Source: Pleurotus djamor
Taxonomy: Eukaryota; Basidiomycota; Agaricomycetes; Agaricales; Pleurotaceae
NCBI GenBank assembly: GCA_029747585.1
Contig: JAPEVF010000015.1
Location: 1 to 64,000 of the forward strand
Direction of reading: 5' to 3'
DNA length: 64,000 nt
This document shows positions 1 to 11,874 of this stretch, piece after piece. Both the position numbers and the translations under genes were made by a program. Below the pieces are notes generated by a model. It was not told where the DNA came from. It was given only the letters and a program-made list of their open reading frames with translations, and did not search any database. How positions within the stretch are numbered: the stretch's first letter is position 1; each line of letters begins with the position of its first letter.

Positions 1-1825
1 GCGATACCGGTGGCGGAAACAGCAGGGGCAGAGGCAATGGCGGTCGAGTTGGCGGCACCGCCAGTCTCACCAGTGGCACCAGTGTCGACGGGAGTTACTG
101 GTTGTGCTGCGCCACCTTCAGGAAGACCATCTGCGGTAACGGTGAACTACTCACAAAGTATCGTTGAGCATTGTTACATGTTCGAAGTAGGGAAAAAAAC
201 TCACGTAGATGAAGTCATCAAGAGTACCGTGTTGTGCAACAGGAACGATACACGGTTGATGGTTGGCAGCAGTGTTGATGGACGAAAGACGGTAAACACC
301 GACTGGGAGACCGTTGGCGACATCGGCAGTCAAGATGCCACCGTTAGCCTTAGCGTTCAAACCCTTGAAGAAGGCGAATCGCTTGGGATCGGTAGCTTGC
401 GTATCGGAAAGTGAGGCGATCTGCTCAACAACGACGTGGGAGTGACCTTGGATCTGGCCTCCTCCGTTGAGTTGCTGAGGAGCCGAGAAGTAGTTCTGTT
501 GGGCGTTGACGAAGAAACCGGTGTCGAAGTTCCTGACAGCCATCTCGATCGTGAAGGCAGTATCAGCTCGGATGGTGCCAAAGTTGGGAGGGTTGCGGAA
601 TTTCGATGAGGGCATGTTCTCGGTGGATGGGATGAGACCGATGGGGGCTGGGTTGCACGAGCCAGTGGTGATTTGCTTTCCGTCGGTGATGGGGAGGTCG
701 GGGCGGGTCAAGCAGAAGTTGATGAAGTTGTTGGTCGAGGTGATCGAAGGGACTTGACCAGCGGCAGGGACATCTTGGCCGTCGTTGGCAAATCCGGCAG
801 CGATAACAGCAGGATCAAGAGCTGCAAAGGAGTGTGAGATCGAGGATCGTAGCGAGAAGATGAGAACTTACTGAGGGAAGTCTGAGCGTTGCCCCCACCG
901 TTGTTGTTGTTCCCGCCGTTGTTGTTGTTACCGTTCCCAGCATTGCCGCCGCCGTTGTTACCGTTATTGGCGTTCCCTCCGTTGTTGTTGTTGTTCCCGC
1001 CGTTGTTCCCATTGTTGTTGTTCCCGCCGTTGTTCCCATTGTTGGCGTTTCCACCGTTGTTCCCGTTNTTGGCGTTTCCGCCGTTGTTGCCATTGTTAGC
1101 GTTTCCGCCATTGTTTCCGTTGTTGGCACCGTTGTTGGCGTTCCCGCCGTTATTACCATTATTGGCATTCCCGCCGTTGTTGTTGCCATTGTTGGCGTTG
1201 CCTCCACCGTTGTTGTTTCCGTTGTTAGCGTTGCCACCGTTGTTTCCATTGTTAGCGTTGCCACCGTTGTTTCCGTTGTTGGCATTGCCGCCGTTGTTGC
1301 CGTTGTTCACATTGCCGCCGTTGTTGTTGTTCCCCCCCGTTGTTGTTGTTGTTGCCAGCGTTGTTGTTGTTACCTATAAATCGAGCTAAATATCGCAGCG
1401 CAAAGTACGATCGAAGCCCTCGCGCTCACCGTTATTCTGGCCATTGTTGTTGTTGCCGTTGTTGCCATTATTGTTGTTGTTACCTACAATTCGAGTTCAG
1501 CACCACAGCGTACGATTAAAACTGTTGACCTCACCGTTATTCTGACCATTGTTGTTACCATTGTTTTGGCCATTATTACCGCCGCGAATACCGCCGGTAT
1601 TTTTGCTGGGGGCAGCAGTAACGGTAGCAGTCACAGTGACTGTACGGATCTGAGCAGGGAGCTACAACATTGCAAACGAATCAATCAATCACTTCCAAAC
1701 TTGTAATCATCACAAAAACTCACGTTACAATTCTGTTGGTTTTGGCGTGCGATGGGGTTCGCAGAGGCAGTGAAGCCAGCCAAGTAGACCGAGAGCAGGA
1801 CGAAGCAAAGCGTCTTGTTGAACAT
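1..1825 (-). CDS. Secreted Asn/Gly-rich protein, partial (3' end outside window)
   Basis: The ATG at 1825 opens a signal peptide (MFNKTLCFVLL..., Ala-rich cleavage region). Exon 1 is 1825-1724, and an exon from 1661 encodes a Thr/Val stretch (RTVTVTATVTAA). Short exons then lead into a long tract of Asn-Asn-Gly and Gly-Gly-Asn-Ala units (about 900-1340). After an intron at 871-822, a conserved folded region follows (821 to about 212; it includes FTIEMAVRNFDTG and IQGHSHVVVEQI), which I know from agaricomycete secreted proteins of unknown function. A further intron (about 211-150) leads to a Thr/Ala-rich C-terminal part that leaves the window. It is probably a cell-wall or secreted protein. 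A run of seven G (minus strand, 1338-1332) breaks the frame, where six would keep the Asn/Gly reading. This is probably a sequencing error. One N at 1069 is in frame. The function is unknown. Confidence 0.75.
904..1345 (-). repeat. Coding trinucleotide-type repeat (Asn/Gly/Ala)
   Basis: On the minus strand this tract is almost entirely AAC/AAT, GGC/GGT and GCC/AAC codons, giving irregular NNGNNGGNA-type units. Unit order varies, so it is a degenerate coding minisatellite rather than a pure microsatellite. Length variation between strains is expected. It may act as a flexible, hydrophilic spacer between the signal-peptide end and the conserved domain; this is inference. Confidence 0.8.
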
Positions 1826-4800
1826 TGTGTCGTTAGAAGAGGTTTGGGTGTCGAAAAAAANGAGGGGAAAAGGTCGAAAAATGAGCAGAGCGAACGAGGG
1901 TGCGTTGAGGGCTTGCAGATGAACTTCTTTCAGAAAAAATGAAGAAAACGACACCAGTGTCGGAGGTGCGTAGTCTTTTGGCGACGCACTGGGCGGCTTG
2001 CCAGTAGAGCTAGTTGATTCAGGCAAAGATGGGGGAGGGGGAAGGGAGAAATGGTTCCTGGACGACGAGGCAAATCCTTTTTATCATCGCAACTTGTCCC
2101 TGTTTTCTGATCGGTCACGGTCACACTAGTCACATGTCACACCATTGTTGCCCTCGGCTGGAACGGCAATGCCAGGACGTGATATCAGCTCGTCGTCATC
2201 GTCCAGCTCGTTGCCAACCACCGGCTCTCTGCCACTCGCTGCAGCTCAGCCTCCTCTCACTTCTTTGAATTTCTACCTGAAAGGGGGGCGATGGAATGCT
2301 CTTACTTTAATGCTCAATTGCTATGAATATCATGTCGTGTCCGTTGCTAGCCGTCTATTTTTACGACGAAAACTTTCTGATGATAGATCCCGAGCCACGC
2401 TTCCTCAGCCATCCACAATTCTGCATGCACTTGTCACCTAAACCACAGAGCTTGCCATCAATCCGGCGCCCGCATCACTCTTGTTGCCATCCGAATTTTC
2501 CTTATTTCATCCGAGAACTTGTCCAAGTCCCGGACCAATGCAACGGAATGTCTTGTTCTCATGATAAGTCCTAGTCAGTAAAGGGTTCTGCTGGCTGCTG
2601 TCCAGTGTCCGAATACACACACACACACCAGAACGACAGTTTTTGTCGACCTCCGACGCCTTCTGTCCGTTTTCTCTGGCCATCACCGGACGGCGCAACA
2701 GGACCATTCCCCGGCAAGCCTCCGACAGCAACCAAACAACTATTTATCCCCTCGACATCAATGATCAAAAATGCCTCATTGGTGTTCCTGAATTTCCTCC
2801 CCACCGTTTTGGTAAGCCATCTTTCCAGGTGAGGTGTAGACGCCCTTCCATCAACGTCGAATGTACTTATGGAGAGGTGGCTTCGGACATCAGACATGCG
2901 GGACTGACAAGGATAGACGATCCTTCGTTTACGCTGGACAACCCATGTATTCGTTAGACATCCATCAAGCAACCACCAACAACATCAACGTACGAGACTC
3001 CTTCTGTCAGCATTCTGAAGTCCCCCCCCTCCATCCTATCATAAACGGATTGCTATCGCCATCAACAGACTCACAGCTCTCGCGGTCGGATTCTAGCCTC
3101 TGGTGCTATGATCCCCCTTCCCCTGCCGCCCGACCTCTCAAGTTATATCGCGTTTCAGCGACTCAGAGTTAGGCGTTAGTCGGGAATTAGTAGGATCTTT
3201 GCTCCAGAAGGCCAACATACCTTACTCGTTGTAAACACTTCACCGACGCTGGAATCGCTGGAATATCCTTGTCCCCTCGCTCGTAACAATATTGTTGATC
3301 ATGTGTCATCATACGCGATGTATGCGTAGTCAAGCTGCACTACTACAACCCGCGTGGTTGACTGTGTCCATTGGCCGAACCGCGTGGTGGGACTGGCTTT
3401 GCCAACGACCGACAATCATCTTAGCCAGGGTAAATAGGGATATGGAAAGTTCCCATCGACCAAGTGGACCTTAGTGGAGAACCTTCAAGTTACTTCCTCA
3501 AACGCTCCCGGGGGTCTCCCTTTATCTTCCTGTAAATTTCTTGGTCATCAAAAATCCCTCCTAATCTCCGTCCTTATCCAACCCTTTCGTGTACGACTTC
3601 CCAAACTCTCAGCGAACTTGCCTCTCGCATATCCCGACGGGTTCACTCACGCACCCGCGCCTGAACGTCGCCACCGCAGGGCTACATAGCTTTTGGCTTT
3701 AATGTCCAGATGTTCATGTTTCAGAGTTCCATGGTTTAGGTCATAAGTCCCGATTTCGGATGGTTGCTTGTGCAAGGGCTCGGGGTGAGGTGGGGATGGA
3801 TGAACAGCGCTATATCATCAACCTCAATGGCTATGGTCGTCACGGAGGACACTGCCAGTGTGAAGCAGGAAGTAAACGTAGCCGACGATCTTCAGTTGAC
3901 AGTGAATGAAATTCCTGCAGATCATGGAGCAAACCACGATTCGTCACCCTGTTGCTAAAAAAAAAAGCAGCGTCCTCCTGACAACGGCAATGTCCCAGTG
4001 CTGAATTCTCGACTCGGTGCTTATGGCTTCGCGTTGTCTCATGTGGAGTTGAAACTGAGTCACGCACAGTGTCATCCTCCCACATAACATAAACTCCGTG
4101 CCATCTCTTTGTGGTACACCAATGATGCCCATCTAAGATACGGGCCAGGCCGCAACCACAAGCGTTGGGTAATTCACCATTGTGGTTGAGCAAAGGCGGT
4201 GCTGAGGCGGTGCCGCGTTTCTTCTGTTCGTTGAAATCAACAAACGCAAAGGCGACCAGGGCGACAAACTCAAAGTCGACGAGGACAGGGGCGCCCCCAA
4301 ATGCCTATATATACCAGGTGCGTTCACCGTGTTTCTCTCGTAGCACAAACATGTTCGACCGGATCTAGCCCACCGGTACCTCTCCTTCACCATCGTATGT
4401 CCTGACCGGATGGCGTTTGCAGCCCGTTTGTACCTCGTGAAAGCACGTTTCGGCGTATTTGTCCTTCTGCGAAGGAGGGTGCTTGGGATAGTTCCTTCAT
4501 TGGGCTATCTTTGTCCACTGGACAGCGAGGAAGGGAACCAACGTTGCAAAGTCCGGAGGGATAGACTTGGACGGAGGAGGGGCAGCACGGTTAATCAAAT
4601 ATGGGGGAACCGGAGACTTGTAATGTGCTGATATTTGTGGCGACGGTGAAGCCTAGGTTGACGCCCTCCCTAACACCCGGGGGAGTAGAGGGCATTCTGG
4701 CTGTGTTCAAGAACTGGGCAGGCTGAGATCTAGGCTTTCGCCGTTTTCAATATTTAACTTTCTCTTATTTTTGGCCGAGCCGTGAGCTATCTGTATGTAG

Positions 4801-5220
4801 TTACAAAATGCTGGATGATTTCTTTCTCGCGCATTGCTGCATGAATGTCCAACGTCGTCGATGAACTCGAAAAAATTCTGACAAGCCCCTGACATCCCTA
4901 TTCAGTATAGGATCTTCCCCTGCTACCTTCTGTCCCTTTTCTGAACTTGGAGGTACATAGCAGGGCAGTTGACTGTCGGTATTTGGGTTTCGAGACATTC
5001 TTTGAACTTGGGCTTGAACCACAACAACCATAGGATTGTGAGTTTACGAGACTGCAGAGGCTCTCGAACTCGACGACGTGTTCGGCCGCGCAATGTACGT
5101 CACTCTCCGTGACTGCTGTCTTGCCTTCGTGACTTCTGGTCGAACCCACTTCTGGTCTACGCTCGTCTAATTTGGGATGCGATGATGACAACGACAAATA
5201 AGAAATGGACATCTCGACAG
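1826..5220. other. 3.4 kb without a supportable gene
   Basis: Open frames here are short (at most about 130 codons), overlap on both strands and show no recognisable domain or consistent splice pattern. A short AC dinucleotide run lies at about 2614-2628. The left part should hold the promoter of the Asn/Gly-rich gene and the right part the promoter of the RNase III-like gene. I see no tRNA or transposon signature. Confidence 0.5.
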
Positions 5221-5228
5221 TATAAATA
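5221..5228 (+). promoter_or_regulatory. TATA box of the RNase III-like gene
   Basis: TATAAATA lies about 100 bp upstream of the ATG at 5331, followed by a pyrimidine-rich stretch. This is a plausible core promoter from sequence alone. Confidence 0.5.
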
Positions 5229-5330
5229 CGACGAGTTCGCCCCGTCTAGTCCTTTCTTTCTTTCCCCCAAACCACGACCTCTGTGATACACCGACCTCCA
5301 CCCACACCCATACACCCTAGTTCTCTCATC

Positions 5331-6713
5331 ATGGCACCAGTCCAATTGAAAATGAAAGTTAAACACTCGACTTCAAAATCTAAGCACCCGACCACCCAGA
5401 ATCGTGACCTGGATATTGCTCGGCGGGTTAGAGGAATTCGTCGTCCCGGGCAAATGTCTCGCAGGGATCCCAACAAAATACCTCTCCCACTGAAGCAACA
5501 CATCGAGTCACGATTCACTACCATCATGCCGTTTCAACACCCTCCTTCACTCAAACGATTGTCTGTTGCTCTTGCTGCTGCTCTGGACCCAAATCGAAAC
5601 GATGTCTTGGAACAAGCAGGTGATGGGGTTCACAATCTCGCCGTTGCCGACGTTCTGTACGACTACTTTTTCACCGAGCAAGCCTCTGCTCCTTTTGAAC
5701 CTGACGACTCAGAGGAGCCCGAAATCGCGACTAGAATCGAATACACCGACGACGACAAAAGATATGCTGCCTTCGAAGTACGTATATGCGCTCATTTGTC
5801 TTTGGATTCTCAATCTAACAATCTTCCCATTCTAGCATTCACTCACGTTGCTATCATCAAATGTCGTTATGGGCCGAATACAATGCCGGATGGACGAAAT
5901 CCCCATTCCAAAAACGTACCCCGAGCTGAAACGTCAAGCGGATATTCTCGAAGCTCACTCATGCTATATCAAAAAGACCTACTCTCGGAAGCGACTCCTC
6001 GACTTCTACAGGAGCTTCATCCTCCCGGCCATGCCTTCGATCCATGCCTCCTTCGAACTTGACTGGCCTACCAAAGGGACTTTGCAGTACTTGGGCGACA
6101 TGAATAGCTACCGCCTCGAGGCTTACTCACAAGTTGACCGGAAACATGAAGACCGCTTGGTGGATCTCCTCTATACCGACGTCGGGCAGCCTGTCCATGG
6201 CTATCTGACCGAACTCAGCGCCCTTACTCTGACGCCCGCCGTCGAATTCGACAACAAAGGCCGTGTGGTCGGACCATGTCGACCTCTGGAGTTGTTAGGA
6301 TATATTGCGTGGAAGGAGGCGGTGGCGTTCCAGTGTGAACGTTTGTACAGTTGGCACCACTCTCTTCCTCGTGGTGCCGGCTATCGAACTGTAGGTCGTT
6401 GCTTCAAGTCGGTTCCCGGTGCTGAGACGGCTTGTTGTAGATGATTTGCAAGCTCGCTGCCTCGAAAGGAGTTGGGATCTTCCTTGCAGCGCAGGCAGGT
6501 CTCGAAGTCTCCCACTCGGCTGAGTTCTCCGACGATCTCCCTGCCCTTTTCTATGTCGCAGTGGGAAAGCTCAGGCGGCTGGACGAAGCAAAACTCAAGA
6601 ACATGCTGGAGTCTACTGCCCTCTATATAATTGACCTTGTGGACAAGGTTCTTCACGAATTTGGGAAACGGTTTGTGCTTCCTTTTTCTCGAGTCTGTGA
6701 CGCGAACAATTGA
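5331..6713 (+). CDS. RNase III-like domain protein (divergent)
   Basis: Three exons (5331-5777, 5836-6390, 6441-6713) join in phase to 424 aa. A basic N-terminal tail (KVKHSTSKSKH) precedes a region around residues 75-115, DVLEQAGDGVHNLAVADVLYDYF, read as a weak match to the RNase III signature E-x-x-GD followed by a helix. It is followed by LTLLSSNVVMGRI, which fits the L-T-x-x-R-x-x-x-V-S-N helix. A later helix (DLPALFYVAVGKL) sits where RNase III has its second acidic cluster but lacks the acidic residues. It may therefore be a catalytically poor or structural member, such as those used in mitochondrial ribosomes. I see no dsRNA-binding domain. The start is the first ATG after the TATA box. 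The family call is inference from motifs. Confidence 0.5.
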
Positions 6714-7002
6714 ATACCCTGAAAAGCCCCCAGATGCCCCTCTGGTCCCTCTTGACTGAAACCCTACACGTGTAACTACCGCCGCATTTTTTCATTCATT
6801 CAGATCCTACCATTTCCAACCTATCTTACTTTCATTATTCCCTTGGATTTCACGATACCCTCAGGCTGTTGATTAGATAGAGTAGCCATGTACATGTAGA
6901 TTCTTACCCTCCTAGATACTGTAATTACGAGATAATAATAGATAGCGAGCGTTTTCTTGAGCCCATCTGTGGCTAGTATAGAGGATACACGACCCGAGGG
7001 AA
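6714..7002. other. Convergent intergenic region
   Basis: This 289-bp stretch lies between the 3' ends of the RNase III-like gene (+) and the unrecognised gene (-). It is AT-richer than the flanks. No further feature is visible. Confidence 0.5.
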
Positions 7003-8184
7003 TCACATCCTGATTGATCTGGAAGATAGGTGTCTCAAGACGCCGAGTTTTGCAGCAATCTTGATACGAAAGGGGGAGGATGTAGTTGGTTTGAACGCCA
7101 GTTTACGAGTTCTGTTTTTCTTCGCCTTGGATTTACGGTATTTACGGGTAACACTGATTAGTTGGGTGGTTCGCAAGGCGATGGGGGGACGGAACGTCGG
7201 AGGTGGGATTATAACGTTCGAAGATGAGATATCACCGACGACGACATCTTGAAAGCAAGCCTTCCCTGGGGCTTGCTTTACGGCGAGCGTGGTAGGAAGG
7301 CAAGGAAGAGGGTTACTGATGCAAGGGAGGAGCGAGGAGGGGGTAGGGGCAGGAGAAGGGGGAGTAAGGGGTAAGATTCCGACGCCTAGGAACGATCCCC
7401 AGGTGATAGGTGGTGTGTCGACTACAGGTTCTAGAAGGTGATCCGCCTTGGCAACGTGCTTCTGATTAAGGACACCGGAAAGAGGGTCGACCTTGCGGGG
7501 AAGACAAGGACTATCCATGGAGAAAACGAGAGGGAAAATGTTAGAGGACATTGTGCTACATGGCAAACATGAGCGAACTACTCACACTCGTGGATCATTT
7601 GCAAAGAAGGAAAGTGCGGCGTCGACGAGAGGTAGGAATAATTCGACCAAGGCTTTCATGGTCGTCCTTGGGTAATATGTGTTGAGGATGCAGACCAAGG
7701 TCGACCATGCGGTTGCGAAGATGGTTGACTGTTCGGGGGTGCAGGGTACACTGGGTTGGGTAGGGAGCTTTTCGTAAATAGCGGGAGCGATGAAGGGTTG
7801 GATCATCGTGGGGAAGGATCGACAGAGTTTTGCTTTAAGGCCAGTCGACGAGAAAACATCTTGCAGCATCTGCGTAGAATCGAAGCCAAATTAGCTCTTC
7901 TTCGGTTTCCCGCCGTTGAACGAGGCGGTTCTGAGAGTACCCCACACCTTGATAGACGACACATCTAGCGTCTTACCCCGTTCAAGACGCTTCAACGCGA
8001 TCGACAAAGCTTCGTTCTGAATTTCGTCCACGCGCGTGGTGTCGGTCTCTGTGGCGCTAGAAAGAACACTCTGGACGCCAAGAGCCCGATCATAGAACAA
8101 GTCGACGAGGGAAGGAGAGTGATGGGACTTGCCATTGGAAAGTACCACCAAGAGAATTTTCAGAAGTCGGTCAAAGTTTGACAT
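7003..8184 (-). CDS. Unrecognised protein, three exons
   Basis: Exons 8184-7948, 7869-7586 and 7555-7003 join in phase with GT..AG introns to 357 aa. The N-terminal half is helical and hydrophobic (FDRLLKILLVVL; ALVELFLPLVDAAL). The middle is rich in Pro and Ser (PLTPPSPAPTPSSLLP). The C-terminal end is strongly basic (RKYRKSKAKKNRTRK, a possible nuclear or nucleolar signal). I do not recognise the family. Support comes from the in-phase introns and the length of open frame. The ATG at 8184 is chosen because it begins the continuous helical segment; an upstream in-frame codon run to 8232 has no ATG context I trust. Confidence 0.5.
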
Positions 8185-9958
8185 GGTGGGCGGTGGAGAC
8201 GTAAAGGCGAGGGCTGGAGAAGGTATTAGCATCGGTCAGAGTTCAGAGCAGACTAGGCGGGTTGAACGCACCGTGATTTGGAAGAAGCGCAAAATGAGGA
8301 GGTAATGGCTGGAGTCGAAGAGCTAAGACGCGTCCGTCCGATCGTTGAGTGGGTTTTATACTTGGACGGACATCACATGATGGAGAGTAGGCGGATGCAC
8401 GTCGTCATGCTTGTGGCGTCTCCTAGAAATCGTTCAGGCGAAAGAAAGTGGCGTCGAGGAAGATGTTTCCAAGTTTGGAGACTGAGATATACCAACAGCA
8501 TAAAGAACTATTGTCAGAACGGTGCGTAAAAATTGAGGTAGACGTCCAAGATGACGAGCCCGTAGACGCGCCCGGACTTTGCATTGAAACGGGATCAGGA
8601 TATGACTGGAGAGAATGTTGAGGAGGAGGGAGACAGAGGAGACAGAGGCACCAACGAATACCACTTGAGCAGTGCGAGACCGCCCGAATCGAGCAGCACA
8701 TTTCACGAGCATAACTGACAGATGATTCAGACGCGTCGCGTCTGTGGCGCGTCGAAGGCGGTGCTCAGTTTGAGCAAGATGGTGGATCAACTGACACTGA
8801 GGAAATACACGTCAACAACTGGTGGCGTATATAAACCAGGCATTTCGCCTTGATCCTTTCCGTATCGCAGCGACACATACATACTCGACCAGGAGAAAGC
8901 CAAGGCGCGTGCTTTACTCATCATCAGCCTCGAACGACGGTCCTGGTCTCCGTTTGTACCCGTGAAGATGTGGACAGCACCAGTCCCAGCCGTGTCTTCA
9001 TCCACGTCTAAGGGAGTTCCCACCGGGAGCTTCCTTGCCCGGTGTCGCCAAGTTGTGCACCGGGCCACGGGGAGGAGCAGGACCTCAAGACAGTCGCGAT
9101 GGGTTGATATGAGCTGAGGTGGGCGTTGCGGTGGGTGCTGGAGAGTTTGAATGTGTTGTCTGTTTATGTAGATAACGGCAGGGCCTGGGTTGGAGAACTG
9201 ATGGAAAACCAACCGCTGAGGGGGCCGTATGGATGTACAAGACCCAGAAGGGCGAGATCCAGGGACCCTGCCGTTTTAACATTTTNACTATCATTTTTGC
9301 TCCCGGGATGTACGTGCAGATACTAGAGCATCTACGAGTATGATAATCAGTACGGACCACAATCAACAACATTATAGGATGAACGTACCGCAATGGGATG
9401 AAAGTTGGCAAGAAACGCGAGGATCAACGTCTGTTCTTGANTGAGCGTGGGATAAATCCTTCTCACGGTCAGAAATACAGACTGTGGTGACATGCTNNNN
9501 CAGCCCTTGGCACCCTCCTCGAATCGCTACTTTTCAGCGGTGTGAAGTGCCATTTGATCAGCAGAATTGAACTACAGGTCGAGGTCAGTCACTTATCTCG
9601 CATGAGTAACCGGTCCTACACGAAGCCACGACTTACTCGGGCCCTTATTCAGGTGAGGAAGGTGCTTGGTGCTTTTCAATTTCGAAGGAAATAGAACGTG
9701 CGTCTATACATAGCGTCGACATACTTCGTGGACACAGATTGTATGGTCACTCTGAGGTATGGAAAAGTTGTTCCTTGTGGACCTTGTGGTGTGGTGTGGT
9801 TCCTCTCGAGTTCGCGTAACTGCGGCGCATCTTCCGTCGTTTTCTTCTCACACCCCCAAGGTTCCAAACTCCTGGTGGTGGACTNCCTCGAGAATCCAAT
9901 ACCACACATGCTCAACGGTCCATATGTGCTAATTCTTTAAACGTGCGCAGAAATCANN
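8185..9958. other. 1.8 kb without a supportable gene
   Basis: Minus-strand frames at about 8434-8790 encode hydrophobic stretches but lack a coherent splice pattern or known motif. A TATAAA-like element occurs near 8828 without a clear downstream gene. Scattered N bases (9286, 9441, 9497-9500) reduce certainty. I call no gene here. Confidence 0.4.
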
Positions 9959-9966
9959 TATANATA
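9959..9966 (+). promoter_or_regulatory. TATA-like element of SurE-like gene A
   Basis: TATANATA (one undetermined base) lies about 70 bp upstream of the ATG at 10036, the same spacing class as in genes B and D. Confidence 0.4.
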
Positions 9967-10035
9967 TCGGTGAAGTAAGCCCTTCGCTTCAGACTCTCAC
10001 TCACTCGGACCTTCAGAGCTTCGTGCCAGAATATC

Positions 10036-11236
10036 ATGAAGTCCTCCGTCATTCAGCTTGGTGCTCTCCTCCTTTTCTTGTCTAGCTCTCTGGCTCAGAA
10101 GCGTGTCGTCCTCACAAACGACGACGGGTGGGCTGAGGCTCAAATACGAGCCGAATACGAGGCCTTGAACGCTGCCGGTNTCGATGTACGCGTACCTATT
10201 CTCCGGTCAATTGTGACCTCTGATATTGAACACCATGCACTCTTCATCTCAGGTTATCTTGTCTGCTCCAGCGGAAAACCAATCCGGTACTGGNTCAAAG
10301 TCAGCTACGCCGACTGAGCGTACCGAACCATGCGAATTCGACAGTTGCCCCGCAGGATCTCCAGCCATTGGATTCAACGCTACAGATCGTGAGCTCCTGC
10401 TGAAATCCAGGAGCTTGACTCGCACTGACATTGCCCATGCTAGCCCGGCTCAACTATGTTAACTCTTTCCCGTGAGTCGAAAAACTGTTCCTCGAAGTTA
10501 CCCGTTTTANACCCGGTCGCAGCGTCGATGCTGTTCGCTTCGGTATNCANACGCTTTCACCNCAGTTCTTTGGCACCAAGCCTGATCTAGTCATCAGTGG
10601 TTCCAACGTCGGACGTGCGTTAGCTCGCTCTGCTAGAATATGACCAGTCGTNGCTAATTCATGTCTGACAGAGAACATCAACTTAGGNGTNTTGGGATCT
10701 GGTACTGTGTAGGTTTCTTTCACTATAGCTGGNNAAGNNAGANCAGGCTGACTTANNAGGGANTGTCTAGCGGCGCAGCAGCCGAGGGAGCCAAGGAAGG
10801 CATCCCNTCCATNGCATTCTCCGGNAANACGGCCAGCCACATCTCCTACACATCTCTCGAAACGGATCCAACCTCCCAAGATAGCATTGCCGCACGCATC
10901 TATAGTTCACTCATCATTACCCTCGTCAACAAACTTATCGAAGGCTCGGGCCCTATCCTTCCAGCCCATACTTTCTTGAACGTCAACTTCCCCGGAACGG
11001 ATAAGTGCCCTACGGCGGAGAGTTTCAAGTTTATCTTGACAAGGTTGATCCCGAATCCGTTTGTNACGGATGTCAGCACGTGTGGGCATAGTCATCTGCC
11101 TGACGAGACGACTACCCTTCTCCGGGGGTGCTTCGTNAGTGTCACCGTTTTGGATGATGCCCTCAAGCTGGATGTCGGGAAGGATAAACAGGCACAAGTG
11201 CTGGCTAAGCTGGATGGCNTACTGTCTTGTGTTTAA
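10036..11236 (+). CDS. Secreted SurE-like phosphatase/nucleotidase, copy A (canonical metal site)
   Basis: Six exons (10036-10185, 10253-10388, 10444-10471, 10523-10614, 10672-10708, 10771-11236) join in phase to 302 aa. A signal peptide (MKSSVIQLGALLLFLSSSLAQ) precedes the SurE N-terminal motif LTNDDGW with both Asp ligands. The Ser-containing loop SAPAENQSG, the Asn motif SGSNVGQN and the SGTVGAA loop are all present. SurE proteins are divalent-metal-dependent 5'/3'-nucleotidases or acid phosphatases, and the signal peptide points to an extracellular or vacuolar role. This is the only one of the four tandem paralogues with a complete canonical metal site. Exon 2 is 48 nt shorter than in copies C and D. 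Several N bases fall within the gene but do not shift the frame. Confidence 0.85.
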
Positions 11237-11821
11237 ACTTGAATCTTGAATACCAAGTGCAGTGTAATAATAAAATGTCTCTACGCAGATGAAGNGGCTT
11301 TGTGCTTCGCCCACTATGCACAGTGGACCAGTCGATAACTCAAGACTTGCGCGCAAGGCTCACTAGGTCATGGTTTACTCAAGAATTTGGATCATCATGA
11401 AACTTGGGATCGTCATGTCTTGCATCAATGACATTGAATCTTGATGCAAGACGCGTCGAACCATGTGACCGTGTCTGACAGATCAGATGATCAATAGAAT
11501 CGTCTACAGTGTCAGTAGTCGCCGTGACCTCCGCGCCCAGTGCCATGTCCAAGCTGAACTCACTTGGACTCGACCCAACTTTGTCCCGGATGCGATTCCA
11601 TTTTCTTTCGAGCCCACCGACTTGGGCTACTCGCAATTGGGAGGACCGGTGGAAGGGGTACGCGCAAGTGCATGCTAGGTTCCAGGATGTGGAAGTATTT
11701 CAAGAACAGTCATGCTATCGCGAGCATGTCAAAAATTTGACTGGCTGAGGACTAGGCCTNAGGACCGTTTTCCATCAGGTTCAATTACTCGAATTCCCAT
11801 GGATGCCTNCTACGTGAGGGT

Positions 11822-11828
11822 TATATAA
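11822..11828 (+). promoter_or_regulatory. TATA box of SurE-like gene B
   Basis: TATATAA lies 47 bp upstream of the ATG at 11875, next to a short run of undetermined bases. Confidence 0.45.
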
Positions 11829-11874
11829 NTNNNNNNGCGCATTGTATGGGGAGGCATNCAGCATCTCCCAAGCT

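Noticed and set aside
889..1389. Plus-strand frame rich in Pro/Leu/Phe opposite the Asn/Gly tract
   Set aside because: It is the antisense shadow of the coding repeat; the minus strand has the signal peptide, introns and conserved domain.
2571..2972. 133-codon minus-strand frame as a possible gene
   Set aside because: No family match, no introns, and plus-strand frames of similar size overlap it; it could be chance.
8434..8790. Minus-strand frame with hydrophobic stretches as a membrane protein
   Set aside because: Composition is Ser/Arg/Leu-rich throughout, no coherent start or splice pattern and no motif; not supportable.
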